Source: Elgaria multicarinata webbii
Lineage: Eukaryota > Chordata > Lepidosauria > Squamata > Anguidae
Direction of reading: 5' to 3'
Assembly (NCBI RefSeq): GCF_023053635.1
Contig: NC_086182.1
Span: forward strand, 30,055,501 to 30,119,500
Length of the DNA: 64,000 nt
The position numbers were made by a program, and so were the translations under genes. This document shows, in pieces, positions 52,400-64,000 of the stretch (positions within the stretch are counted from its first letter, which is position 1; the number at the start of each line of letters is the position of its first letter). Under the pieces are notes generated by a model, which worked only from the letters and a program-made list of their open reading frames with translations, was not told where the DNA came from and ran no database searches.

Positions 52400-53553
52400 T
52401 GCTGCAGGGACAATATGATACAGGAATAAGTCTCATAGAACTCAATGGGATGCACTTCTGAGTAGACATGCATGAAATTGTTTTGTAAGTCACCACATGA
52501 AGTACATGTATGTGTATTGGCCTGAAGTTTCATAGATTCAGGTGGATGACATGGTCATGAACAACTCCTTTTTTGCCAAGTCTTTGAGTTTGTATATTTA
52601 TTCTTCCCACCCACCCATCCCTGCTGCTTTGAGTTATGTTTTAGTTCACTTTGGTTTTTAGAGATTTCATTTTATTTTTTTGCAGTTTTAACTTGAGATT
52701 GTGAAGCGCCTGTGTGGGACGTCAAAGTGTGATAAAAATTATTTTAAATGTACAGTACAATCCATATGAAGTTCTAGATCAGCCTTCCTCAACTTGGTAT
52801 CCTCCAAATATGCTAGACTACAAGTCCCAGCCTGCTATGCTGGGTGAGGGATTCTGGAAGCTGTAGTTCAACACATCTAGGGAGCACTTGGTTGAGGAAA
52901 GCTGTTCTAGATATTTATTTATTTCCCCCTAGGAATGAATTTAGGACACTAACAGCAGAATTCTGTACATGCCTATTCAGAAGCAAAATCAATGGGGTTT
53001 ACCTCCAAGTAAGTGGGTATAGGAATTCAGTTTAAGAGTAGCCCTCTTGAGGCACTTGCCTGAACACACAAGGGCTACCAATGAGTATGGAATGGGGCCA
53101 TACCCACAATATCCCTTCATCTCCACCGTGCCTGGCTCCAGCAACAGCTGAGAGCCCCCTCTCTCCTGCTACTGTCTCTGCAGAGGCCACCAGTGAGGGA
53201 GGAAGCAGCAGCCAGGCACCTCTCCACCATGCCTGGGTCCAGCTCCAGCTGAGAGCCCCCTCCCTCCTGCTGTCAACTGTAACTGCTGAACTTTACAACT
53301 AAGATTGTAGTGCCTGAGTTTGCTTTCCTTTTCCCCCTCCTCCTCCTCCTCCCTCCCAATCCCCTTTCCTTTTGTGTCATGTCTTTTAGATTGTAAGCCT
53401 GTGGGCAGGGACTGTCAAGAAATACTTTTGTAAGCCGCCGTGAGAGCCTTTTTTTGGCTGAATGGCGGCATAAAAATCCTTAAATAAATAAATAAATAAA
53501 ATAAAATGTCCCCGCATGTGTTGGCTCCTCTTCAGACCTCTATGCATTCAGTG
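52400..53553. other. Gene-free stretch with old repeat pieces
   Basis: Short LINE/SINE-type remnants near 52435-52500, 52780-52910 and 52960-53030 (for example CTTCTGAGTAGACATGCATG), then a LINE tail (TTTTAGATTGTAAGCCTGTG to ATAAATAAAT, 53385-53505). Confidence 0.45.
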
Positions 53554-53829
53554 CTTGTATATTATAGGAACCTTAGGGCAGTATCCAACAGGGCCCTTGC
53601 TTGTATATTATAGGAACCTTAGGGCAGTATCCAACAGGGCCCTTGCTTGTATATTATAGGAACCTTAGGGCAGTATCCAACAGGGCCCTTGCTTGTATAT
53701 TATAGGAACCTTAGGGCAGTATCCAACAGGGCCCTTGCTTGTATATTATAGGAACCTTAGGGCAGTATCCAACAGGGCCCTTGCTTGTATATTATAGGAA
53801 CCTTAGGGCAGTATCCAACAGGGCCCTTG
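53554..53829. repeat. 46-bp minisatellite, six copies
   Basis: A 46-bp unit beginning CTTGTATATTATAGGAACC and ending AACAGGGCCCTTG repeats at 53554, 53600, 53646, 53692, 53738 and 53784 with essentially no divergence. Open frames across it are a by-product of the repeat. Confidence 0.97.
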
Positions 53830-55222
53830 CACACATGGCCAGCACTGCCAGTTCCAATCCATGTGCAGAAAGCATCTCTGATTGCAGTTCACACACAAGC
53901 CCTACCTCTTGCAGCCGCAATGTAGCGCTTCCAAGGGCAAGCCCTGAAAATGAGCAGAAATGTGACCCTATTGCACAAAGCCCCTATTGGATCCTGTCCC
54001 CATGGCTTTAAATAAATAAAACAGTATTTTAAAAATTAAAGTGTTGAGAGATTGCCTCCTTCATTTTTATTTTCCTTCAAGAGAACTACATGCAAAAAAC
54101 TAACACTAGAAAGCTAGTTCTATGGCATTTCGTTTAATATTTAAGGATGTTAGTGGCAGGGGAGACAGACAGAGAATGGGGGAGACTGATGGAGTTAAAT
54201 TTCAGAAAGAGATATTAAAAGTATTTCAGTAACAAATGATGTCAAGAGCAGAAAGGGAAATGCTAAAGTATGTTATTAGAATCACAATACTAAAATAATA
54301 ACGATTATGATTTGCTTTGCTCTGATCTAGAGTCTCAGGCACAGCAACATAATGTGTGTGTTGGATTTAATACAGCATCACATCCTGAAGAGATCATTGC
54401 CATGAGGGAAAGTATGGGGGAAGCTTTAGTAATTTTATCAGGTGAACTTCCACTCCAAGATCTGAAAGTTTGAAAACTACTGGGTTAAAAATATCCAGTT
54501 CATTTTTTTTTCTTCCCTATATCATTACTGGAAAGGGAAAGGTTGTTGCTCTAACCCAGTGGTTTTCAAATCCTCTACCCTGAGAACATCCTTTCTATGT
54601 TGACCTGTCTGCTAAGGAATCACCATGCTGCAAAGGATTCTGGGACATATACTAGGCCACATATACTAGGCCTAGGCTGATGGAGCACACAGACCTTTTG
54701 AGCCACATAAGCACCTTACAAGAACTGAATTTGTAACCTAGAATACACACAACTCTTATTGCTAAAATACATTTCTGATGAGTTAATCAGTAATGACAGG
54801 CAGGTTGTCTTTTAGAACGCCCGTCCACCATTACTGAACTTCCCACAAAAGAACCCCCAATAAGTTTTTGACCTCAGGAGAAATCATGAATAGTTTGAGA
54901 ACTCAGTGCTCTGCTTCATGCCTTTCAAACTCTCTTCAACTAGCAGGCACTGGACACTACTTTTGTGTTTAACATTTCAAATAAATGTGGCATGGGCCTC
55001 AAGAAGAGTGCACTTCACATGGTGAAAATCAGGCCTCCTCAGAACTTACACTGCTAAAACTGAAAGGAGACATTGAACATTCGCAACAGCACTATTTAAC
55101 AACTCCACATGTCCTAACGTTAGCCTTTATTTTTTTTTATTTTTTTTAAAAAAAGCATATTAGCATTAAAAAAACCCAAACAGGTTTATGAGCTCAGGCA
55201 AAGCCCTAGCTGTGAAGTCGGA
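53830..55222. other. Gene-free stretch
   Basis: No gene or recognisable transposon. Poly-T/poly-A runs near 55128-55160. Confidence 0.4.
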
Positions 55223-55615
55223 TTATTATTATTACTATTATTATTATTATTATTATTATTAATTTATTTATATAGCACCATCAATGTACATGGTGCTGTA
55301 CAGAGTAAAACAGTAAATAGCAAGACCCTGCCACATAGGCTTACATTCTAATAAAATCATAATAAAACAATAAGGAGGGGAAGAGAATGCATCAAACAGG
55401 CAGTATAAAAGTCAGAGCAAAATCAAGTTTTAAAAGCTTTAGGAAAAAGAAAAGTTTTTAGCTGAGCTTTAAAAGCTGCGATTGAACTTGTAGTTCTCAA
55501 ATGTTCTGGAAGAGCGTTCCAGGCGTAAGGGGCAGCAGAAGAAAATGGACATGGACGAAGCCGAGCAAGGGAAGTAGAGACCCTTGGGCAGATGAGAAAC
55601 ATGGCATCAGAGGAG
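55223..55615 (-). mobile_element. L2-type LINE 3' end, reverse strand
   Basis: AAT repeats at 55224-55262, then TATATAGCACCATCAATGTA and the complement of the L2 C-terminal coding block (GGAAGAGCGTTCCAGGCGTA) up to about 55615. Confidence 0.85.
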
Positions 55616-56125
55616 CGAAGCTGAAAAGCGATGCAGACATTAAAAAAACAAAAGCAACCTTTAAGGACAGGGCAGAAATCACTTAACAGCCTAGGAGGGG
55701 TCGACCAATAAAGAGAAATAGGGCTTCATAGGATGTACATTTGCAAATAGCATGCAGAAACATGGAATGGGGCTTCTGGTTACCAAAACAGCAGCTTTGC
55801 TTTCAAAAGGAGGGAGGGTTGAAACTCAGCTTGCAGAGAGGGAGAGGGGTCAACCCGCTGGGAAATCGCAAGAGATCTCTCGCCTGGATCAGGTGGAATG
55901 GTTCAACTGGTATGGCAGCCTTCCTGACATGCAGTGCTGGGAGAGAGAGGGCCGCGACCCCTTTCTTGCAGACCCTAGTAACCCATTCCCTTCCGCATCT
56001 AAGTGTCCATTCATGCAGATCTGCCTGCGCGTGCCAAGCCTACCGGGAGCCCTGCTTGGAGGCGAGGAAGGCTGCCGGTTTCCTTATTCCTTCCCCCAGT
56101 CTCCACCACCCCCAACTGACGGATG
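55616..56125. other. Gene-free stretch
   Basis: Two overlapping open frames at 55741-56166 of 130-140 residues have no recognisable domain and run into the following L2 tail. Confidence 0.4.
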
Positions 56126-56236
56126 CTTTCCCTCTCTCTCTTTATTATGATTTTATTAGAATGTAAGCCTATGCGGCAGGGTCTTGCTATTTATTGTTTT
56201 ACTCTGTACAGCACCATGTACATTGATGGTGCTATA

Positions 56237-56275
<39 letters not shown>
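56126..56275 (+). mobile_element. L2-type LINE 3' tail
   Basis: TTATTAGAATGTAAGCCTATG to a long ATAA tail at 56240-56275. Confidence 0.85.
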
Positions 56276-56276
<1 letters not shown>

Positions 56277-56611
56277 GCCCCACTCAGGTGAGTGCAAAGG
56301 GAAGAGCAGCGGAGGTGGGTGCAGGAGCAGGGAGCACCTCAGGCTTTGCAAAAGGTAAAGGCAGGAGAACAGCCGCCCTTACCTTCCACAGCCATTCTCT
56401 CAGAGCTCGCTTAGTGCATGCATAATTCGCCTGCCAAGAGATGCTACTTCTCCTCCTCCTCCTCCTTCCTCCCCTCTTCCCCACCCTTTCTTTTTTTCTT
56501 CCTTTCCTTCCTTCCTCCTCTTTCTCCCTCCACTGTTTTCCCTTTTGCTCATCTGCAACCCAGAAGATCAACCTGCAGCAAGAAAGGGTTAGCCCCGTTC
56601 CCGCTGCAGGC

Positions 56612-56886
56612 TGGGAAATGTAGTCTTAGCTCATAGGGCAAGCTAACCATCACAATGCCCCGTCTGTTGGTTCCTGGGCTACCTCGCTCTGCAACACACA
56701 CAAACACACACACACATACCCAGCGCTTCCGCACGAGGAACAGTTTCCCCAGGGACAGGAAGAGTGAGCGGCTCCTTGCCATGCCTCAGGCACGCTAAAC
56801 CCCCAAAGGAAAAAAAGAGAACTACAAATCCCGGCAGGCAATGCTGCAAGGTTTAGCAGCGACCTGGAGTGACGCCTATTGCGTCA
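56612..56886. promoter_or_regulatory. Promoter-like patch with two ZNF143-like motifs and a CRE-like palindrome
   Basis: ACTACATTTCCCAGCC lies on the - strand at 56609-56624, ACTACAAATCCCGGCAGGCA on the + strand at 56821-56840, and TGACGC-N5-GCGTCA at 56870-56886. The first two resemble the ACTACAATTCCCAGA core bound by ZNF143, frequent in promoters. Between them an ATG at 56782 on the - strand begins MARSRSLFLSLGKLFLVRKRW before a GTATGT donor-like site, a possible first exon. No downstream exon is identified. Confidence 0.3.
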
Positions 56887-56899
56887 CTTATGCTGGGAA

Positions 56900-57512
56900 C
56901 TCCATTCCCCCCCACTCAGATCGTTGGTTTCTGTTCACCAGTCTGCTGCTAAGATCAGCATCTTGGCTCACCGCTCTGACCGTGTTACTCCACTTCTGAA
57001 ATCTCTTCATTGGCTTCCAATTCACTCCAGAATCCAATATAAACTTCTCCTGTTGACCTACAAAGCTTTTCACAATCTAGCTCCTTCCTATCTTTCCTCT
57101 CTCATCTCACACTATTGCCCCGCTCGTGCTCTTCGCTCCTCTGATGCCATGTCTCTCACCTGCCCAAGGGTCTCCACTTCCCTTGCTCGGCTTCGTCCAT
57201 GTCCCTTTTCTTCCGCTGCCCCTTACGCCTGGAACACTCTTCCAGAACATTTGAGAACTACAAGTTCAATCGCAGCTTTTAAAGTTCAGCTAAAAACTTT
57301 TCTTTTTTCTAAAGCTTTTAAAACTTGATTTTGTTCTGACTTTTATACTGTTAGTTTTACTCTACCCTGTGCCTGTTTGGTGCATTCTCTTCCCCTCCTT
57401 ATTGTTTTATTATGATTTTATTAGAATGTAAGCCTATGCGGCAGGGTCTTGCTATTTTATTGTTTTACTCTGTACAGCACCATGTACATTGATGGCGCTA
57501 TAAATAAATAAT
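56900..57512 (+). mobile_element. L2-type LINE 3' region (longest copy)
   Basis: The + strand is open for SDRVTPLLKSLHWLPIHSR, YKLLLLTYKAFHNLAPSYL, LRSSDAM and KVQLKTFLF (to about 57328), the C-terminal part of the L2 polymerase, followed by the shared 3' UTR and a short AAT tail. Confidence 0.9.
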
Positions 57513-58041
57513 AATAACGTCCCCCCACACCCAGGTCACTTACCTTCCTATGTTCACCTCCCGGTCCAGGCTTCGAAGCCAGGATGGGGATTGGAGACTT
57601 TAAAGCGCTTTAAAACGCTTTAAAGCGCTGCACCAGGAAGCCTGGTGCATCGCTCTAAATGTGCTGACAGCTTGTAGTTAAGATAACAAAGGGGTCTGAA
57701 GGAAAGGGGACTTGAGGAAAGTACCCTCAGATAGTTTGGGGAAAGAGTACAAGAACCAAAAGCTGAAGCAACATCTCTGAGCGCTTTGCGGTCAAGAACT
57801 CTGCTCCCACAACAGCCCGAGAGACGCCCACTACATTCTGGTCCACATCCTTCCTTAGCATGCTTAGGGGGGCCACCTAGTAGAGCGAAAGCCACGACGT
57901 TCCTTTTAACCACCACCGTCTTTGCAGAGTGTGTCGGCATGTCAGCTTTTAATTCTGTATTCAACCGACGGCGTGCGTTACTTTTGGTAAGAGTCTCGGC
58001 GATTTCTGCATTTCACATTTCCCCTGTGGAATCTACTTTAT
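57513..58041. other. Gene-free stretch, one possible short exon
   Basis: A small palindrome (TTTAAAGCGCTTTAAAACGC) at 57598-57625. An ATG at 57938 opens 16 codons (MSAFNSVFNRRRALLL) before a GTAAGAG donor-like site; unrecognised and unsupported by other exons. Confidence 0.3.
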
Positions 58042-58361
58042 TAGGGTGACCGTATGAAAAGGAGGACAGGGCTCCTGTATCTTTAACAGTTGCATAGAAA
58101 AGGGAATTTCAGCAGGTGTCATTCGTATATATGGGGAACCTGGTGAAATTCCCTCTTCATCACAACAGTTAAAGGTGCCGGAGCTATTCTAGAGTGACCA
58201 GATTTAAAAGAGGACAGGGCACCTGCAGCTTTAACTGTTTTGCTGAAGAGGGAATTTCACCAGGTTCTCCACATATACAAATAGCACCTGCTAAAATTCC
58301 CTTTTCAGTACAACTGTTAAAGATATAGGAGCCCTCTCCTCCTTTTCATATGGTCACCCTA
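58042..58361. mobile_element. hAT-like palindromic MITE
   Basis: TAGGGTGACCGTATG to CATATGGTCACCCTA with ACTTTAT repeated on both sides (58035-58041 and 58362-58368). Confidence 0.88.
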
Positions 58362-58390
58362 ACTTTATCCTAACTTCACTACCCACAGTG

Positions 58391-58494
58391 CAAGGACTCC
58401 TTGGCGGGGGTGGATGAGCGAGCAAGAAACTCTTCCATTCCCACTCCCAAATTAAAGTGAAGCTGACCTGATAAGTCCCATCCCTATAGCCTTA
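58391..58494 (-). pseudogene. Relic of an NXPE exon 3
   Basis: About 100 bases align with 46462-46560 of NXPE gene 1, the segment encoding YRNGTFLVNFTLFWEG and the following HPSEGVSA. The relic reads YRDGTYQVSFTLIWEW and then HPPPP, with substitutions and a shifted frame. The rest of the exon is not found next to it. Confidence 0.7.
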
Positions 58495-59044
58495 GACACA
58501 CACATACACACACCCATAAAATTTGGCTTTGAGACTAGGGGCCTGCCTTCACAGCACCGAGGTGGCGACGCTCCACCACCAAACCCCACAGTATCACTGC
58601 TGCAGGGTGGCAGTGAATAATCGCCACTGAGTGAGGCAGCATGGCCTTTGTGGCGGTCATTAGGCTCACCAGGACTGCCCACTTCCCCTCCAGCAGGTTC
58701 CAGCAACCAATGGGAGGTCACTTTCCACCCGGGAATGCCCCCTGCACAGTGCCAGAGTAAGGACGAACGGAGAAAGAGTTGCACTGATCTTGCTCAGGCA
58801 GGAAAAGTCAGGGGAAGTCTGTTGTGCAACTTTGGCTCTTTGCCCGGGGTGGCTCCAAATCATATAACTGACCCAGTGCGGATTCAGAACCTCCCCAGAG
58901 CAAAGGCGATTTTTAGACAGCCCCCTATGACTAGACCTTTGTTCTTAAGTAGAGCTTCATCCCACATCCCTGTTTCCCTCTTATTATCCCCTACAGCGCT
59001 AAGCTGTCGCCGTTGTTGTTGTTGGTAAATCACATCCTGGGTGG
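58495..59044. other. Gene-free stretch
   Basis: Nothing recognised beyond a short CA run at 58497-58513. Confidence 0.4.
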
Positions 59045-59455
59045 CAGCGCTCCTAAGATCCTTTGCAAAGGGTTTAAGGGGGGAAATGTAAAAAAAAATC
59101 ATTAAAAAAATCAATGGATGACCCAAACTGATTCAAATTTGGTATGCGTAAAGCTGTCCTTAATATCTATTTCTGTGCCAATTTTGATGTCTTAATCTTT
59201 AAAGCTTTTGCAGATGTAAGCATTTGTTTAATTTTTCTTTAAACATATCAATTCCTGCTCCTGCGTCCCAGTGGCCGCTCGGAAAACAGCAAATGATTTG
59301 CTCAAAAACAAGTAGCAAAATAGGGTGGGTCTTTTCCGTTTATAGCACAATTAAAGCAGGATGCCTGGGAGTACTTCACAATAAAAGCAGATTACAAGCT
59401 GGAAAACTTCGGAGTCCTTTGCACGCAATTTGCAGTGATTGCACAGTATAATTCT
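59045..59455 (-). repeat. Unidentified repeat, copy 2 (inverted match to 48061-48440)
   Basis: The reverse complement of the repeat in NXPE gene 1 intron 1, with moderate divergence. Family unknown. Confidence 0.7.
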
Positions 59456-59889
59456 GGTGTGATAAAGCACGTAGTCTCTTCTACACTCCTCCCTCTCCTC
59501 CAAAGGAATTTTGAGTTCGAAGTTCCTGTGATAGCTGCTTTTACACTTCCTCAGACAAAACTGGAGAACATCCAAAAACACACAGAGAAAAGGAGGGGCG
59601 AAGTCCCAGAATGTAAAAAGTAAAAGAAGTCGTTTTATTCTTCAGAATAGTCCCCCAAAGCCTCCTCAAGTACAGACTGGCGTGGCATCCCATGAGGCAT
59701 AAATGGTTGCCATGAGAAGGAAAACTTTTGTGTGGACGCAAGTCACATGTATTATTTAACCATTAGATCAGGCATGATCGTACCATTAATGGAATATATC
59801 TTACTATACCAATTATGATTTTAGGAAACAGGAGTATAAAATTATACAGTTGGTGAAGAAAGTAGGTAGAGAGAAATGTCCCCTCCCCT

Positions 59890-60096
59890 TTTATCCAGTT
59901 CTGGGCTCCACAATTCAAGAAAGACGCAGACAAGCTGGAGCGTGTTCAGAAGAGGGCAACCAGGATGATCAGAGGTCTAGAAACAAAGCCCTATGAAGAG
60001 AGGCTGAAATAACTGGGCATGTTTAGCCTGGAGAAGAGAAGATTGAGGGGAGACATGATAGCACTCTTCAAATACTTAAAAGGTTGTCACACAGTG
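59890..60096 (+). mobile_element. CR1 LINE fragment
   Basis: TTATCCAGTTCTGGGCTCC, GAGCGTGTTCAGAAGAGGGC, GAAGAGAAGATTGAGGGGAG to AAGGTTGTCACACAG, the region just upstream of the end seen at 35203. Confidence 0.85.
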
Positions 60097-60106
60097 TAAA
60101 CAGTGT

Positions 60107-60418
60107 AAACAGGCACCGGGTAGGGTGAAGCTAACAGTATAGAGTCAGAACAACTCAATGAGTTTTAAAAGCTGTGATTGAGTTGGTAGTTCTCAAGTGT
60201 TCTGGAAGAGCGTTCCAGGCATGAGGGGCAGCAGTTTACCCTGCCCAGTGCCTGTTTACCCTACCCTGTGCCTGTTTGCATTCTCTTCCCCTCCTTATTG
60301 TTTTATTATAATTTTATTAGAATGTAAGCCTATGAGGCAGGGTCTTGCTATTTACTGTTTTACTCTGTACAGCACCATGTACATTGATGGTGCTATATAA
60401 ATAAATAATAATAATAAT
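60107..60418. mobile_element. L2-type LINE with inverted 5' part
   Basis: 60107-60232 is L2 sequence on the - strand and 60233-60418 is the adjoining L2 3' end on the + strand, ending in TAAATAATAATAA. This head-to-head arrangement is what twin priming during LINE insertion produces. Confidence 0.7.
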
Positions 60419-60470
60419 GACTCAGTGCTTGCACGAGAGGTTCCTTTCCTTTCCTTTCCTTTCCTTTCCT
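60419..60470 (+). mobile_element. Sauria-type SINE tail fragment
   Basis: GACTCAGTGCTTGCACGAGA then (CCTTT)n, matching the end of the SINE at 38994-39308. Confidence 0.75.
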
Positions 60471-60637
60471 AATAAGTTCTAGCAGGGCTTTTGAGACATT
60501 TTTTATGGAAAACTAGTGGGATGAAGCATCTAAATCCAATATTCGATAAAGCATCCCATATTTTCAACTGACTTTGCTGATGCAAAATTCTCAGCTTTGT
60601 TTGATTACAAGTTCCACACCAGATTTGCAGTAGAGTC

Positions 60638-63665
<3,028 letters not shown>

Positions 63666-64000
63666 CTGGTAAAAGAAAAAAGCAGCTGACAACGAACTCT
63701 GTGAGTGTGGCACTGTGAGGGAATCAACGTTGAAAGGAAGGTACCAATGGCTGTACAGTCAGGGAGGATCTCAAAGGATCTCCAATCAGGGATCTCCAAT
63801 CAGGGAGGATCTCAAAGCCCCAGGAAGGAGAAAATTAGCCACCTCGCAGGCAAAATTCTGAAGCTCTTCCATTCTACACCTGGAAAGCTATGTGCCAGTT
63901 CTGAAGTAGGAGCCATTTTATGAGAAGGTCCTAGGATTAAACTATTTGGTGACCTGCTTACACAACAAGAATTTTCAGTTTCCTAGTATGAGTAAAGACA
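63666..64000 (-). other. Intron of NXPE gene 2, paralogous to gene 1 intron 4
   Basis: This aligns with 43238-43425 and then jumps to 44439-44580 (ATGTGCCA, TTCTGAAGTAGGAGCC), showing that about 1 kb was inserted in gene 1 or deleted here. Confidence 0.75.

Noticed and set aside
53739-54011. Open frame with repeated tyrosine-rich units
   Set aside because: It is produced by the 46-bp minisatellite unit.
55741-56166. Two overlapping 130-140-residue frames
   Set aside because: No domain, frames overlap each other and run into an L2 3' tail.

Overview
The window looks like lizard or other squamate nuclear DNA. It holds Bov-B/RTE, L2, CR1 and L1 LINE 3' ends, a tRNA-derived SINE of the Sauria type with a TTCC tail, a MIR-like SINE, and many palindromic DNA-transposon derivatives. 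Genes are vertebrate, spliced, and widely spaced. Most of the 64 kb is repeat; the real genes belong to two families that also neighbour each other in human 11q23 (NNMT and the NXPE cluster), so the local gene order appears conserved.

Region 1 (about 1-38 kb) is a local expansion of NNMT-like small-molecule methyltransferase genes, each with three coding exons (145/154, 208 and 415/436 nt). Copy A (1980-3882) is on the + strand. Copies B (14068-17169), C (21782-24001) and E (32256-36033) are on the - strand, and all four read open from ATG to stop with good splice sites. A truncated fourth - strand copy (11692-12744) and an orphan but intact middle exon (26641-26848) lie between them. Two further stretches (8540-9720, 20592-21233) are upstream flanks of copies whose bodies are gone. 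A, B and C share the same 3' flank, including an old solo LTR that carries the only clear AATAAA. E is the most diverged copy and has a near-identical second first exon 2 kb upstream, separated from the first by an L1 fragment. None of the copies keeps the Asp that contacts nicotinamide in human NNMT (Asp197), so their substrate may not be nicotinamide.

Region 2 (about 42-64 kb) holds two NXPE (neurexophilin plus PC-esterase) genes on the - strand. The first (42056-49007) can be assembled from six coding exons into a 550-residue type II membrane protein. Only the last two coding exons of the second (60638-63665) lie in the window; the rest is beyond base 64000. A decayed piece of a third NXPE copy sits at 58391-58494. 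Between the two genes lie a 46-bp minisatellite, several LINE ends and a promoter-like patch near 56.6-56.9 kb with two opposed ZNF143-like motifs.

Mobile DNA: a hAT-like palindromic MITE (ends TAGGGTGACC, 8-bp target duplications in two copies and an empty site in a paralogous locus) occurs about seven times. A family of foldback elements ending in GATCTACAC or GTCTACAC includes two long palindromes near NXPE. A second foldback family ends in GGGCCTTGCTAGAC. No tRNA, rRNA, CRISPR or prokaryotic features are present. I found no clearly new biochemical system; the most unusual points are the rearranged methyltransferase array with altered substrate pocket, the duplicated first exon, the intact orphan exon and the large palindromes.
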